Shown piece by piece: positions 1 to 6,813 of a stretch of 10,856 nucleotides of DNA. This stretch comes from Alphaproteobacteria bacterium (lineage in GTDB: Bacteria > Pseudomonadota > Alphaproteobacteria > Elsterales > Elsteraceae). The stretch covers positions 1 to 10,856 of the forward strand of contig JAAFHH010000069.1 in assembly GCA_013297545.1 (NCBI GenBank), written 5' to 3'. Positions within the stretch are counted from its first letter, which is position 1, and every line of letters begins with the position of its first letter. The position numbers and the translations under genes were made by a program. The notes under the pieces were generated by a model. It was not told where the DNA came from. It was given only the letters and a program-made list of their open reading frames with translations, and searched no databases.

Positions 1-265
1 CACCGTGCTCGAGCTGCTGGCAACCGGCCCACGCGCGATCGTCGTGCCGTTTGCCGCGGCCAGCGAAACCGAACAGACCCTGCGGGCGGAGATTTTGGCC
101 GCGCGCGGGCACCTCACCATCGTTGCGGAAGCGCACCTATCCGGTGCTGGGCTTGCCGCGGCGATCGAAGCCGCGATGGCTCACCCCGCCCCCCCGCCCC
201 TCACCTTGAAGACCGATGGTGCGGCAGAGACTGCGCGCCAGCTGCTGCGGCGGGTGCACCCATGA
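1..265 (+). CDS. MurG-like (GT28 C-terminal type) glycosyltransferase, 3' end only
   Basis: This is the C-terminal part of a gene that begins before the window; the reading frame has its first full codon at base 2. The visible protein (87 residues) starts TVLELLATGPRAIVVPF, then has ETEQTLRAEIL and ends in an Ala-rich helix. A helix with LLATG, a strand with the VPF turn, and then E-x-EQ-x-x-RA is the usual sugar-nucleotide-binding end of the MurG-like GT-B glycosyltransferases (Glyco_tran_28_C), including the predicted glycosyltransferases of COG4671 type. In that family the segment contacts the UDP- or NDP-sugar donor. The stop TGA at 263-265 overlaps the next gene's ATG at 262, so the two are translationally coupled. 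Donor and acceptor cannot be told from this fragment. The family call rests on a short segment; a different GT-B family is possible. Confidence 0.72.
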   Translation, partial: TVLELLATGPRAIVVPFAAASETEQTLRAEILAARGHLTIVAEAHLSGAGLAAAIEAAMAHPAPPPLTLKTDGAAETARQLLRRVHP

Positions 266-1005
266 CCTTGTTCGAACCCCTCGAACAAGAAGTCGCCCTC
301 TGGCACGCAGCTGGGCGGGAAGCGACCCTGTGGTGGCGGGACGATGATGCAGTGGCCCCAACACCGGCGTTCGACCGCCTGCTATCCGTCGCCCGCGGTC
401 TGCCGATTGCCGTAGCAGCGGTGCCGGCCACCGCGACCCTCGCACTCGCCGAGCGGCTGGCGACCGATACCAGTGTCGGCATCATCCAGCACGGCTACGC
501 CCACACCAATCACCGACCGGCAGCCGAGAAAAGTGCCGAGTTCGCAGCCGACCGGCCCCTGGCGGTCATGCAGGCCGAACTGGCAGCCGGGTGGCGCACC
601 TTGGCAGAGGTGTTTGGCACCCGGGCGCGCCCAATCCTGGTGCCACCCTGGAACCGGATCGCGCCCGATCTCGCCCACGCCTTGCGTGGCTACGCGGCGC
701 TATCCACCTTCGGCCGGCGGCGCCAGCGCCACATCGGTCGCACCCTGGTGTTGAACGCCCATGTCGACCCGGTCCGCTGGAAGGAAGGCCGCAGCTTTAT
801 TGGCGGCGACGCCGTGATTGACCGCTTGGCCGAGCATTTGGCGGCCCGGCGCACGGGCGCGTGCGACCCCGAGGAAGCAACCGGTCTCTTGACCCACCAT
901 CTGGTTCACTGCGACCAACTCTGGGACTTCCTAGCGGAAGCCGTGCCGCGGCTGCAGCGCATGGCGGGCGTGCGCTTCCTCACCCTCGACGAGTTGACCC
1001 GGTGA
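262..1005 (+). CDS. NodB-type polysaccharide deacetylase family protein
   Basis: A 247-residue protein, the size of a bare NodB-homology domain, with no signal peptide or membrane segment, so probably cytoplasmic. Motif 1 is WWRDDD (residues 24-29), giving the acidic pair of the family. Motif 2 is QHGYAH, with H77 and H81 in the H-x3-H spacing that holds the metal. Motif 3 is VPPWNR (127-132), where classical members have R-P-P-Y/W; the Arg is replaced by V127. Motif 5 is present as L-V-H (214-216), His216 matching the usual catalytic His. Known members remove N- or O-acetyl groups from sugars using a divalent metal. The ATG at 262 overlaps the stop of the glycosyltransferase by 4 bases, and its own stop overlaps the GTG of the TPR-GT41 gene by 3 bases, so the three are probably one translation unit. 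The fold is confident; activity is less certain because of the altered motif 3, and the substrate is unknown. Confidence 0.82.
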   Translation: MTLFEPLEQEVALWHAAGREATLWWRDDDAVAPTPAFDRLLSVARGLPIAVAAVPATATLALAERLATDTSVGIIQHGYAHTNHRPAAEKSAEFAADRPLAVMQAELAAGWRTLAEVFGTRARPILVPPWNRIAPDLAHALRGYAALSTFGRRRQRHIGRTLVLNAHVDPVRWKEGRSFIGGDAVIDRLAEHLAARRTGACDPEEATGLLTHHLVHCDQLWDFLAEAVPRLQRMAGVRFLTLDELTR

Positions 1006-3056
1006 GCGAGGAGGTGTTCGCCCGCGCCGTGCGCCTGCATGAAGCCGGTGACTTTGTGGCCGCCGAAGCGCTCTACCGCTGCGTCATCGCAGCCGACCCA
1101 GACAATGCGAATGCGCTCTACCTGCACGGCACCGTGCTGTTGCAGCTGGGCGATCCGGATGCGGCGCGCGGTCCCCTCGCCCGGGCTGCAGGCCTGGCAC
1201 CAAGCCACGGCCCGATCTGGAGCAATCTTGCGGTCGCCGCCGAAGCCTGCGGCGACGTCGATGGTACCTTGTCCGCGATTGAGCAGCTGTTGCAGCTCGA
1301 ACCCGGCAACGCCGAGGCCCGCGCGGTGGCAGCCCGCCTGCGGCTCGACCTCGCCGAGGAACGCGCGGCGGCTGGGGACGTGGAAGACGCGCTGGCGCTC
1401 TTGCAGCCGGTGCGCGCCAGTGGCGCGCTTGAGCCTGGCCAAGCAGCGCTAGCCGCGCTGTCGGCTGCCACGATCTTGGCGGCTGCGGGTCGCTTGGAAG
1501 ACGCTCGTGCGGCCGCCGTGCAGGCAACCGACTTGGCACCGACGGTGGAAACCTGGCTTGTGCGCGCGGAACTCGATCTCGCCTTGCGCCAGCCGCAGCT
1601 GGCGCTCCATGCAGCAGAAGCGGCCCTGCTGGAGAGCGACAGTGTTGATGCCGGCATAGCGCGGGCAACGGCCCTTGCCGCCCTTGGCCGTATGGGCGAG
1701 GCGCGCGCAGGCTTCACCGCCCTCGCGCGGCGCACGGACGATCCCGTGCTGGCGCTGCGCGCAGCGCTCACCATCGACCCAGTGCCGGCGGATGGTGCGG
1801 CGATCGCCGTCGTGCGCGCGGACCGGCTCGTCGCACTCGACCGCTTGGAAGCCGACCCGCCGGCGCTTGCCGATCCGGAGAGCGAGATCCAGCAGCCGAT
1901 GATGCCGTTCGCCTATCACGGGCAAGACGAACGCCCGGTGCTGGAACGCTACGCCCGGCTGCTCGCTCGCTGCTGCCCGGACCTCGCCGCGACGCCACGC
2001 CTCGGGCCCCGGCGCAAACAGCTGCGGGTTGCGATGGTGTCGGCGTTCTTTGGCCACCACACCATCACCAAGCTCAACCGCAGCCTGATCGCCGGCCTCA
2101 GCCAGCGGGGGGTAGAGGTGGTGCTGGTGCGCTGGCCAGGCCCGCTCGATGGCGGCTGGCATGATCTCGCCCGCTTGGCGCACGCAACCGTCACCCTGCC
2201 CCAACGGCTGGATCGTGCGCGGGCCGCCGTGGTCGAGATCGACGCGGATATCGTCCACTACCCCGAACTCGGCATGCATTTGCCGACCCAGCTGTTGGCG
2301 ATGGCCAGGCTTGGCCGGGTGCAGACCGTCGGCTGGGGCCATCCGGTCACCACTGGGCTCAGCAGCCTCGATGCGATGCTGAGTGTCGCGGCGATGGAAC
2401 CGGATGGCGCGGCCGCGCACTACACCGAGCCGCTGATCGGCTTGCCTGGACCGGGGGTGGCGTTCGCCCGGCCCGAGATCCCGGCTTTGCCGCCGCTCGA
2501 TCTGCCGTCGGGGCGCCGCTATGTCTGCCCGCAAAGCCTGTTCAAGCTGCACCCGGAGTTCGATGCCGTGCTGGGGCAGCTGCTGGCTGCCGATCCGGCC
2601 GCCCAGCTGATCCTGATTGCGGGCGAGCACGCGTCCTGGGGCGACGCGCTGGGGGCGCGGCTCGCCCGCGTGCTCGATGCGCAGCGCGTGACGATCCTGC
2701 CGCGGCTCGATCAAGCGCGCTTCTTCAGCCTGTTGGCGGCAGCCGATGTCATGCTCGATGTACCGCAATGGTCTGGCGGGACCAGCACGCTCGAAGCCCT
2801 GGCACTCGGCACCCCGATCGTCACCTGGCCCGGCGAGTTTATGCGGGGCCGGCACACGGCTGCCCTCCTCTCCGAAGCAGGGCTCAAGGATCACATCGCC
2901 ACCAGTGCAGATGCCTACGTCGCGATCGCCCAGCGCTTGGCAGCGGCAGGGAATCGCCACCAGATCCAACAGGCGGCGGCCGGGCTGTTCGACCGGCCGG
3001 AGCCGATCGATGCAACGCTTGCCCACTGGCAGCAACTGCTCGATCGCCAGAGATAG
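1002..3056 (+). CDS. TPR repeat protein with C-terminal GT41 (OGT-like) glycosyltransferase domain
   Basis: A 684-residue two-part protein. Residues 1 to about 270 are Ala/Leu-rich helical pairs of TPR type (ALYRCVIAADPDNANALYLH is a clear repeat end). A linker with MMPFAYHGQDERPVLERYA leads into a GT-B domain from about residue 340. That domain has FGHH (351-353 region), GWGHPVTTG (444-452), QSLFKLHP (511-518, K515 aligning with the essential Lys842 of human OGT) and WSGGTSTLEALALGTP (from 590), the GT41 nucleotide-sugar site. GT41 enzymes move GlcNAc or another sugar onto Ser/Thr or Asn of proteins; in Caulobacter the TPR-GT41 protein FlmG glycosylates flagellin. The TPRs would hold the protein acceptor. 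I chose GTG at 1002, because it overlaps the upstream stop (GTGA) and starts directly in the TPR region; the frame stays open to 861, but that extension is low-complexity and lies over the deacetylase gene. The acceptor is unknown; no flagellin gene is in view. Confidence 0.85.
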   Translation: MSEEVFARAVRLHEAGDFVAAEALYRCVIAADPDNANALYLHGTVLLQLGDPDAARGPLARAAGLAPSHGPIWSNLAVAAEACGDVDGTLSAIEQLLQLEPGNAEARAVAARLRLDLAEERAAAGDVEDALALLQPVRASGALEPGQAALAALSAATILAAAGRLEDARAAAVQATDLAPTVETWLVRAELDLALRQPQLALHAAEAALLESDSVDAGIARATALAALGRMGEARAGFTALARRTDDPVLALRAALTIDPVPADGAAIAVVRADRLVALDRLEADPPALADPESEIQQPMMPFAYHGQDERPVLERYARLLARCCPDLAATPRLGPRRKQLRVAMVSAFFGHHTITKLNRSLIAGLSQRGVEVVLVRWPGPLDGGWHDLARLAHATVTLPQRLDRARAAVVEIDADIVHYPELGMHLPTQLLAMARLGRVQTVGWGHPVTTGLSSLDAMLSVAAMEPDGAAAHYTEPLIGLPGPGVAFARPEIPALPPLDLPSGRRYVCPQSLFKLHPEFDAVLGQLLAADPAAQLILIAGEHASWGDALGARLARVLDAQRVTILPRLDQARFFSLLAAADVMLDVPQWSGGTSTLEALALGTPIVTWPGEFMRGRHTAALLSEAGLKDHIATSADAYVAIAQRLAAAGNRHQIQQAAAGLFDRPEPIDATLAHWQQLLDRQR

Positions 3057-3084
3057 TTGCTTTGGCGTCAGCGCCAGCCATACT
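3057..3084 (+). promoter_or_regulatory. Possible weak promoter and hairpin ahead of the TRAP operon
   Basis: Directly after the stop of the TPR-GT41 gene, TTGCTT (3057-3062) could serve as a -35 element and CATACT (3079-3084, four of six consensus bases) as a -10, 16 bases apart. Between them is an inverted repeat, TGGCG-TCAG-CGCCA (3063-3076), which could be an operator or a short RNA hairpin. No T-run follows, so it is not a convincing intrinsic terminator. The rest of the gap to 3128 holds only the ribosome binding site of the next gene. Weak matches; inference only. Confidence 0.25.
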
Positions 3085-3116
3085 CCCGGCTAAGACGGCA
3101 TCGACGCCGCATCGTG

Positions 3117-3123
3117 AAGGGGG
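3117..3123 (+). promoter_or_regulatory. Ribosome binding site of the TRAP binding-protein gene
   Basis: AAGGGGG sits 5 bases before the ATG at 3129. It decides the start: the frame is open upstream to a TTG at 3057, but only the 3129 start has a Shine-Dalgarno sequence and places a twin-arginine signal at the N-terminus. Confidence 0.7.
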
Positions 3124-3128
3124 AAACC

Positions 3129-4169
3129 ATGGATCGTCGTCAGTTCTTGGCCGCCGGTGCAGCTGCTCTCGCTGCACCCGCCATCATCCGCCCGGCCTCG
3201 GCTCAAACCACCACCTTGCGTTTGCACCATTTCCTGCCCGCGGGATCGACGTTCCAGCAGCAAGTGGCAGAACCCTGGGCGCGCGATCTGGCGGCTGCGA
3301 CCAACGGTGCCTTGCGGGTCGAGATGTTCCCGTCGATGACCCTGGGCGGAGCACCGCCGGCCCTTTACGACCAAGCGCGCGACGGCGTGGTCGATTTGAT
3401 CTGGACCCTGCCCGGCAACACCCCCGGCCGCTTCCCCGTGGTCGAGGTGTTTGAACTGCCGTTCATGGCAGGGTCTGCCACCACCAATTCGCTTGCCATG
3501 GCGGAATTCGGCGAGAAGCACCTGCGCCAGGAATTCCGCGATACCCATGTGATCGGCTGGTGGGCGCACGATCCGGGTTTGATCCACACGGTCAACCGCC
3601 CGGTGACCCGCCTGGAAGATCTTCAGGGCCTGAAACTGCGCTTCCCAACCCGGCAGACCGGCCGCGCGCTGGAAGCCTTGGGCGCCTCCACCGTCGGCAT
3701 GCCGCTGCCGCAAGCGCCCGAAGCGCTGCAGCGCGGCACGGTCGATGGCCTGGTGGTGCCGTGGGAAGTGGTGCCGAGCCTGCGCATCCAGGAACTGACC
3801 AAGTTCCACACCGCGGTGCCCGGTGTGCCGTCGCTTTACACCGCCACCTTCGTGCTGGCGATGAACCGGCGCCGCTACACCGATCTGCCCGCCGAGTTGA
3901 AGCGCGTGCTCGACCAGCATTCCGGGATGGCCTGGTCGCGGCGCGCCGGCATGGCGTGGGATGCCGCTGCGGCCAATGGCTTGGCGTCAGCGCGGGCGCG
4001 CAACAATACGATCCAGAGCTTGAGCACAGCTGAAGTTGCCCGCTGGCGCGACCGCACCGCGTCGGTGTCCCGCCAATGGCTGGCAGACGTGCGCGGGCGT
4101 GGCCACAATGGTGATCAGCTGCTGGCCGAAGCGCAAAGCCTGATCCAAAAGCACAGCCGGCCCGCGTAA
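3129..4169 (+). CDS. TRAP transporter periplasmic solute-binding protein, DctP family, Tat signal
   Basis: A 346-residue periplasmic binding protein of a tripartite ATP-independent transporter. The N-terminus MDRRQFLAAGAAAL has the twin-arginine pattern R-R-x-F-L, followed by a hydrophobic stretch and a likely cleavage after PASA (A25|Q26), so export in folded form by Tat is predicted. The mature part starts with the strand TTTLRLHHFLPAGS and has DctP landmarks: LRFP with R171, the usual carboxylate-binding Arg of the family, then LGASTVGMPLPQAPEALQRG and TVDGLVVPWE (203-213). Most characterised DctP proteins bind organic acids, but the family also includes members for other ligands; the ligand here cannot be named. 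It is the first gene of a three-gene set with DctQ and DctM; its TAA overlaps the next ATG by one base. Family certain, ligand unknown. Confidence 0.92.
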   Translation: MDRRQFLAAGAAALAAPAIIRPASAQTTTLRLHHFLPAGSTFQQQVAEPWARDLAAATNGALRVEMFPSMTLGGAPPALYDQARDGVVDLIWTLPGNTPGRFPVVEVFELPFMAGSATTNSLAMAEFGEKHLRQEFRDTHVIGWWAHDPGLIHTVNRPVTRLEDLQGLKLRFPTRQTGRALEALGASTVGMPLPQAPEALQRGTVDGLVVPWEVVPSLRIQELTKFHTAVPGVPSLYTATFVLAMNRRRYTDLPAELKRVLDQHSGMAWSRRAGMAWDAAAANGLASARARNNTIQSLSTAEVARWRDRTASVSRQWLADVRGRGHNGDQLLAEAQSLIQKHSRPA

Positions 4170-4687
4170 TGGCTGAAGCAGTTGGTCAAGACATCGCGGC
4201 TAACGGGCCGGTTGGCCGCGCCCTTGCCCTGTTGTCACGCTGGTGCGCGTTGTTTGGTGGGCTCGTGCTGGTCGCGATCTCGGCCCTGACAGTGGTGAGT
4301 GTGGCGTTGCGCTACCTCACCAGCCGGCCGGTGCCGGGGGATTTTGAACTGGTTCAGCTCGGCTGCGCGCTCGCGGTGTTTGCCTTCTTGCCCTGGTGTC
4401 AGATGCGGCGCGGCAATGTGCTGGTCGACATCTTCACGCTGAAGGCGCCAAAGCGCCTGAATGCTGGCCTCGATGCCTTCGGCAGCCTGCTCTACAGCGC
4501 GTTCGTAGCCCTCCTACTCTGGCGGATGTACGACAGCGCGCTCGATAAGTTTGACTTTGAGGAAACCACCATGCGGCTGGCACTGCCAGTCTGGCCGATC
4601 TACGCGGCGATCCTGCCGATCTTGGCGCTGTTGCTCGCCACCACCGTCTACCGCACCTGGGTGTCGGTCAGCGAGGCGCGCTCATGA
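4169..4687 (+). CDS. TRAP transporter small permease, DctQ family
   Basis: A 172-residue membrane protein with four predicted transmembrane helices, at about residues 26-49, 60-78, 98-119 and 138-162, the standard DctQ layout. Family features are RYLTSRPVPGDFELVQ (48-63) between helices 1 and 2, and the polar RRGNVLVDIF (80-89) after helix 2. DctQ is the small integral subunit that packs against DctM and helps dock the binding protein; it has no transport path of its own. The start overlaps the stop of the DctP gene (TAATG) and has no clear Shine-Dalgarno, so it is probably translated by re-initiation. The next gene overlaps by 4 bases. Sequence identity in this family is low, but topology, size and position between DctP and DctM make the call strong. 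Confidence 0.92.
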   Translation: MAEAVGQDIAANGPVGRALALLSRWCALFGGLVLVAISALTVVSVALRYLTSRPVPGDFELVQLGCALAVFAFLPWCQMRRGNVLVDIFTLKAPKRLNAGLDAFGSLLYSAFVALLLWRMYDSALDKFDFEETTMRLALPVWPIYAAILPILALLLATTVYRTWVSVSEARS

Positions 4688-6003
4688 GTGGGGTTGAACT
4701 TGGGATCGGCATGTTCTTCGTCATGCTGGGCTTGCTTGCAATCCGGGTGCCGATCGCGGTTGCTATGCTGACCTGCGGTGCGGTTGGCTATCTGATGGTG
4801 GCGGGCTGGACGCCCCTAATCGGGTATCTCAAGAACGCGGCGTTTTCGAAGTATGCGTCTTATGACCTCTCGGTCATTCCGCTGTTCTTGGCGATGGGGT
4901 TCTTTGCTGGCAAGGCCGGGGTGAGCCAGGCGCTGTTTCGCGCCGCTGGCGTGTTCCTTGGCCACCGCAAGGGTGGGCTGGCGATGGCGTCGATTGGGGC
5001 GTGCGCCGGGTTCGGGGCGATCTGCGGATCCTCGCTCGCAACCGCCGCCACCATGTGCCAGGTCGCCCTGCCGGAAATGCGCCGGGCGGGCTATCATGAC
5101 CGCTTGTCGACTGGTGTGCTGGCCGCCGGCGGCACGCTTGGCATCCTGATCCCGCCGTCGATCGTGCTCGCGGTCTACGGGATTTTGACCGAACAGAACA
5201 TCGGCACCCTGTTCATCGCCGCCATCATCCCAGGGCTCATCGCCACCTTCGGCTACATGCTGGCGATCGCGTTCTACGTGCGCCTGCACCCCGATCACGG
5301 GCCGGCGGCCGAGCGCATTCCCTGGAACGAACGCTGGCAGGCATTGGTCGATATCTGGCCGGTGCTGGTGATCTTTGTCGTCGTGATCGGCGGCATCTAT
5401 GGCGGCATCTTCACACCAACCGAGGCGGCGGCGGTTGGCGCAGTCGCAACCGCCCTTCTGGGGGTTACGCGCGGCATGCTGGACTGGGACGGGGTGAAGG
5501 ACAGTCTGCTCGGCACGGCTGAGACGACAGCGATGATCTTCCTGATCTTGCTGGGCGCGGATCTGTTCAATTCCTTCCTCGCCTTCACGCGCCTGCCCTC
5601 GATCGCGGCGGAATGGATAGCAGGCACTGGCATCGCACCGCTGACGGTGATCGTCGCCATCCTGATTCTCTATTTCATCCTCGGCTGCCTGATGGACAGC
5701 CTCAGCATGATCCTGCTGACCATCCCGGTGTTCTTCCCGACCATCATGGCGCTCGACTTCGGGATGCCGCCGGATGCGGTGGCGATCTGGTTCGGCATCA
5801 TCGTGCTGATGACGGTCGAGGTCGGGCTGATTACCCCGCCCGTCGGCCTAAATGTCTATGTTATCAATGGTATGGCGAAAACTGTGCCGATGGCTGAGAC
5901 ATTTCGCGGCGTGCTGCCGTTCTTGGCATCGGATATCGTGCGCATCGCGCTGTTGACAGCGTTTCCGGGCATTTCGCTGTGGCTCGTTTACCTACTCGAC
6001 TGA
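4684..6003 (+). CDS. TRAP transporter large permease, DctM family
   Basis: A 439-residue, highly hydrophobic protein of normal DctM length with a dozen or so membrane segments. It shows the conserved stretches of the family: GFGAICGSSLATAATM in the first half, GILIPPS (153-159), FTPTEAAA (243-250), the LMDSLSMILLTIPVFFP region, and ITPPVGLN (383-390). The two PP-containing loops are the repeated hairpins that form the ion and substrate sites in this elevator-type superfamily. DctM carries solute across the inner membrane, driven by a sodium gradient in studied examples, taking it from the DctP protein. The ATG at 4684 overlaps the DctQ stop (ATGA), so the pair should be made in matching amounts. 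The gene is complete and uninterrupted. No ligand-specific signature is visible. Confidence 0.95.
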   Translation: MSGVELGIGMFFVMLGLLAIRVPIAVAMLTCGAVGYLMVAGWTPLIGYLKNAAFSKYASYDLSVIPLFLAMGFFAGKAGVSQALFRAAGVFLGHRKGGLAMASIGACAGFGAICGSSLATAATMCQVALPEMRRAGYHDRLSTGVLAAGGTLGILIPPSIVLAVYGILTEQNIGTLFIAAIIPGLIATFGYMLAIAFYVRLHPDHGPAAERIPWNERWQALVDIWPVLVIFVVVIGGIYGGIFTPTEAAAVGAVATALLGVTRGMLDWDGVKDSLLGTAETTAMIFLILLGADLFNSFLAFTRLPSIAAEWIAGTGIAPLTVIVAILILYFILGCLMDSLSMILLTIPVFFPTIMALDFGMPPDAVAIWFGIIVLMTVEVGLITPPVGLNVYVINGMAKTVPMAETFRGVLPFLASDIVRIALLTAFPGISLWLVYLLD

Positions 6004-6041
6004 GGGCGCCGGCACTGTCACGCTTTGCCGCAACGATCTTT

Positions 6042-6045
6042 GGAG
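6042..6045 (+). promoter_or_regulatory. Ribosome binding site of the YkgJ-family gene
   Basis: GGAG lies 6 bases before the ATG at 6052 and decides that start over an in-frame TTG at 6025, which has no such site. The rest of the 48-base gap after dctM (6004-6051) shows no good promoter or terminator, so the gene may be read from the TRAP operon message. Confidence 0.6.
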
Positions 6046-6051
6046 CAGCCG

Positions 6052-6753
6052 ATGGCCACCCCGTATGAGGATTTGATGCACGGCGCCCTCAGCGCTGTGA
6101 AGGTGCTGGTGCAGAACACGCTCGGGCGGGAACGCACGGTCGAGGCGGCGGTTGGCCTGGCCACCAGAACCATTGAAATCACTGAATTGATGATGTCCGA
6201 ACTGGCCCGCCTGCACCCGCCGGAGCGGCCGATCGCCTGTGCGCGCGCCTGCGATGCCTGCTGCCGGCTGACCAAGGTGGCAACCGACGTGCCGAGTGTG
6301 GTGCGCATCGTCATGCACGCACAGAAAACCTTCTCCGAAACGGAACTCTTGGATCTGCGCGACCGCATCCTGCCCGGCGGCAAGGAAAGCGACGCGCCGG
6401 GCTGCACCTGGCTCGCGAACCGCGCGTGCACGGTCTACACCGCGCGCCCGGTGGTCTGTCGGGTGTTCAACGCCTTCGACGCGGCCGAGTGCAACGCTGG
6501 CAACTTCATCGACCCGAATGGTGATGAGGCCGCGCGCAAGCTCGCCGAACCGCACCGGGTGGTGATTGGTGCCGCGATCCAGGACGGCTTGCGCCAGGGC
6601 CTGGAAGGCCTTGGTATCGATGGCCGGCAGGTCTATCTGCGCCCGGCCTCGCTGCGCTTGTTGTCGCAGGCCGACGCGTTCGAACGCTGGGTCAAGGGCG
6701 AGCGGGTGTTTGAAGACATCACCGCGGGCGTGGGAGCCGGGCGCCTGCACTGA
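6052..6753 (+). CDS. YkgJ-family cysteine cluster protein (function unknown)
   Basis: A 233-residue soluble protein, no signal peptide. A helical N-terminal part (about 1-55) precedes the cysteine cluster: C63-x3-C67-x2-C70-C71, then C118, C126, C136 (in RPVVCRVFNAF) and C147. The C-x3-C-x2-C-C start and the later Y-x-x-RP-x-x-C-R segment define the YkgJ / UPF0153 family (CxxCxxCC domain), proposed to bind zinc or an iron-sulphur centre; the flagellin lysine methylase FliB carries a related cluster. No enzymatic activity is established for stand-alone members. The C-terminal 80 residues are helical and lack a motif I recognise. It stands between the TRAP and yej operons, 48 bases after one and 66 before the other, with its own Shine-Dalgarno. 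No role in either transporter can be inferred from position alone. Confidence 0.85.
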   Translation: MATPYEDLMHGALSAVKVLVQNTLGRERTVEAAVGLATRTIEITELMMSELARLHPPERPIACARACDACCRLTKVATDVPSVVRIVMHAQKTFSETELLDLRDRILPGGKESDAPGCTWLANRACTVYTARPVVCRVFNAFDAAECNAGNFIDPNGDEAARKLAEPHRVVIGAAIQDGLRQGLEGLGIDGRQVYLRPASLRLLSQADAFERWVKGERVFEDITAGVGAGRLH

Positions 6754-6758
6754 TCGCC

Positions 6759-6789
6759 TTGCTTCGGCCATCACCGATGGCGATATGAT
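6759..6789 (+). promoter_or_regulatory. Candidate sigma-70-type promoter of the yej operon
   Basis: TATGAT (6784-6789) matches five of six bases of the -10 consensus. TTGCTT (6759-6764) matches the well-conserved TTG of a -35 and lies 19 bases upstream, longer than ideal. Transcription would start near 6796, leaving a leader of about 25 bases containing the GGAGG site of yejA. The position, immediately after the stop of the preceding gene and before a long coupled operon, supports it. Prediction from pattern only. Confidence 0.4.
6767..6781. repeat. Perfect inverted repeat in the yej promoter spacer (operator candidate)
   Basis: GCCATC-ACC-GATGGC is a perfect 6-bp dyad with a 3-base centre, lying wholly between the proposed -35 and -10. 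A repressor bound there would cover the promoter. Read as RNA it would be a small hairpin, but no T-run follows, so termination is unlikely. A short dyad like this can also arise by chance in GC-rich DNA. Confidence 0.45.
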
Positions 6790-6808
6790 CGGGGTCAGCT
6801 CAAGGATC

Positions 6809-6813
6809 GGAGG
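6809..6813 (+). promoter_or_regulatory. Ribosome binding site of yejA
   Basis: GGAGG lies 6 bases before the ATG at 6820. A GTG at 6817 directly precedes it in frame but would be only 3 bases from the site, so ATG is preferred; the choice changes the protein by one residue. Confidence 0.7.

Noticed and set aside
861..1001. Upstream extension of the TPR-GT41 frame to a GTG at 861.
   Set aside because: It would overlap the deacetylase gene by 145 bases and adds a Pro/Arg/Ser-rich stretch without TPR character. The GTG at 1002 with the 4-base GTGA junction fits the neighbours.
1449..3035. Long open frame on the - strand, 528 codons, opposite the TPR-GT41 gene.
   Set aside because: It lacks recognisable domains, has low-complexity Arg/Gln/His-rich content and mirrors the codon bias of the + strand gene, which has clear GT41 motifs. 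It is a GC-rich shadow.
3063..3076. TGGCG-TCAG-CGCCA as an intrinsic terminator of the glycan genes.
   Set aside because: The stem is only five pairs and no T-run follows. I kept it only as a possible operator or hairpin.
5953..5958. Exact TTGACA near the end of dctM, as a possible -35 for the YkgJ-family gene.
   Set aside because: No -10-like hexamer lies 15-19 bases downstream (the bases there read GCTGTG), and the sequence codes for conserved protein.
6004..6051. The gap after dctM as terminator or promoter site.
   Set aside because: GGCGCC and other short GC palindromes are present but there is no stem with a T-tract and no -35/-10 pair. Only the ribosome binding site is supported.
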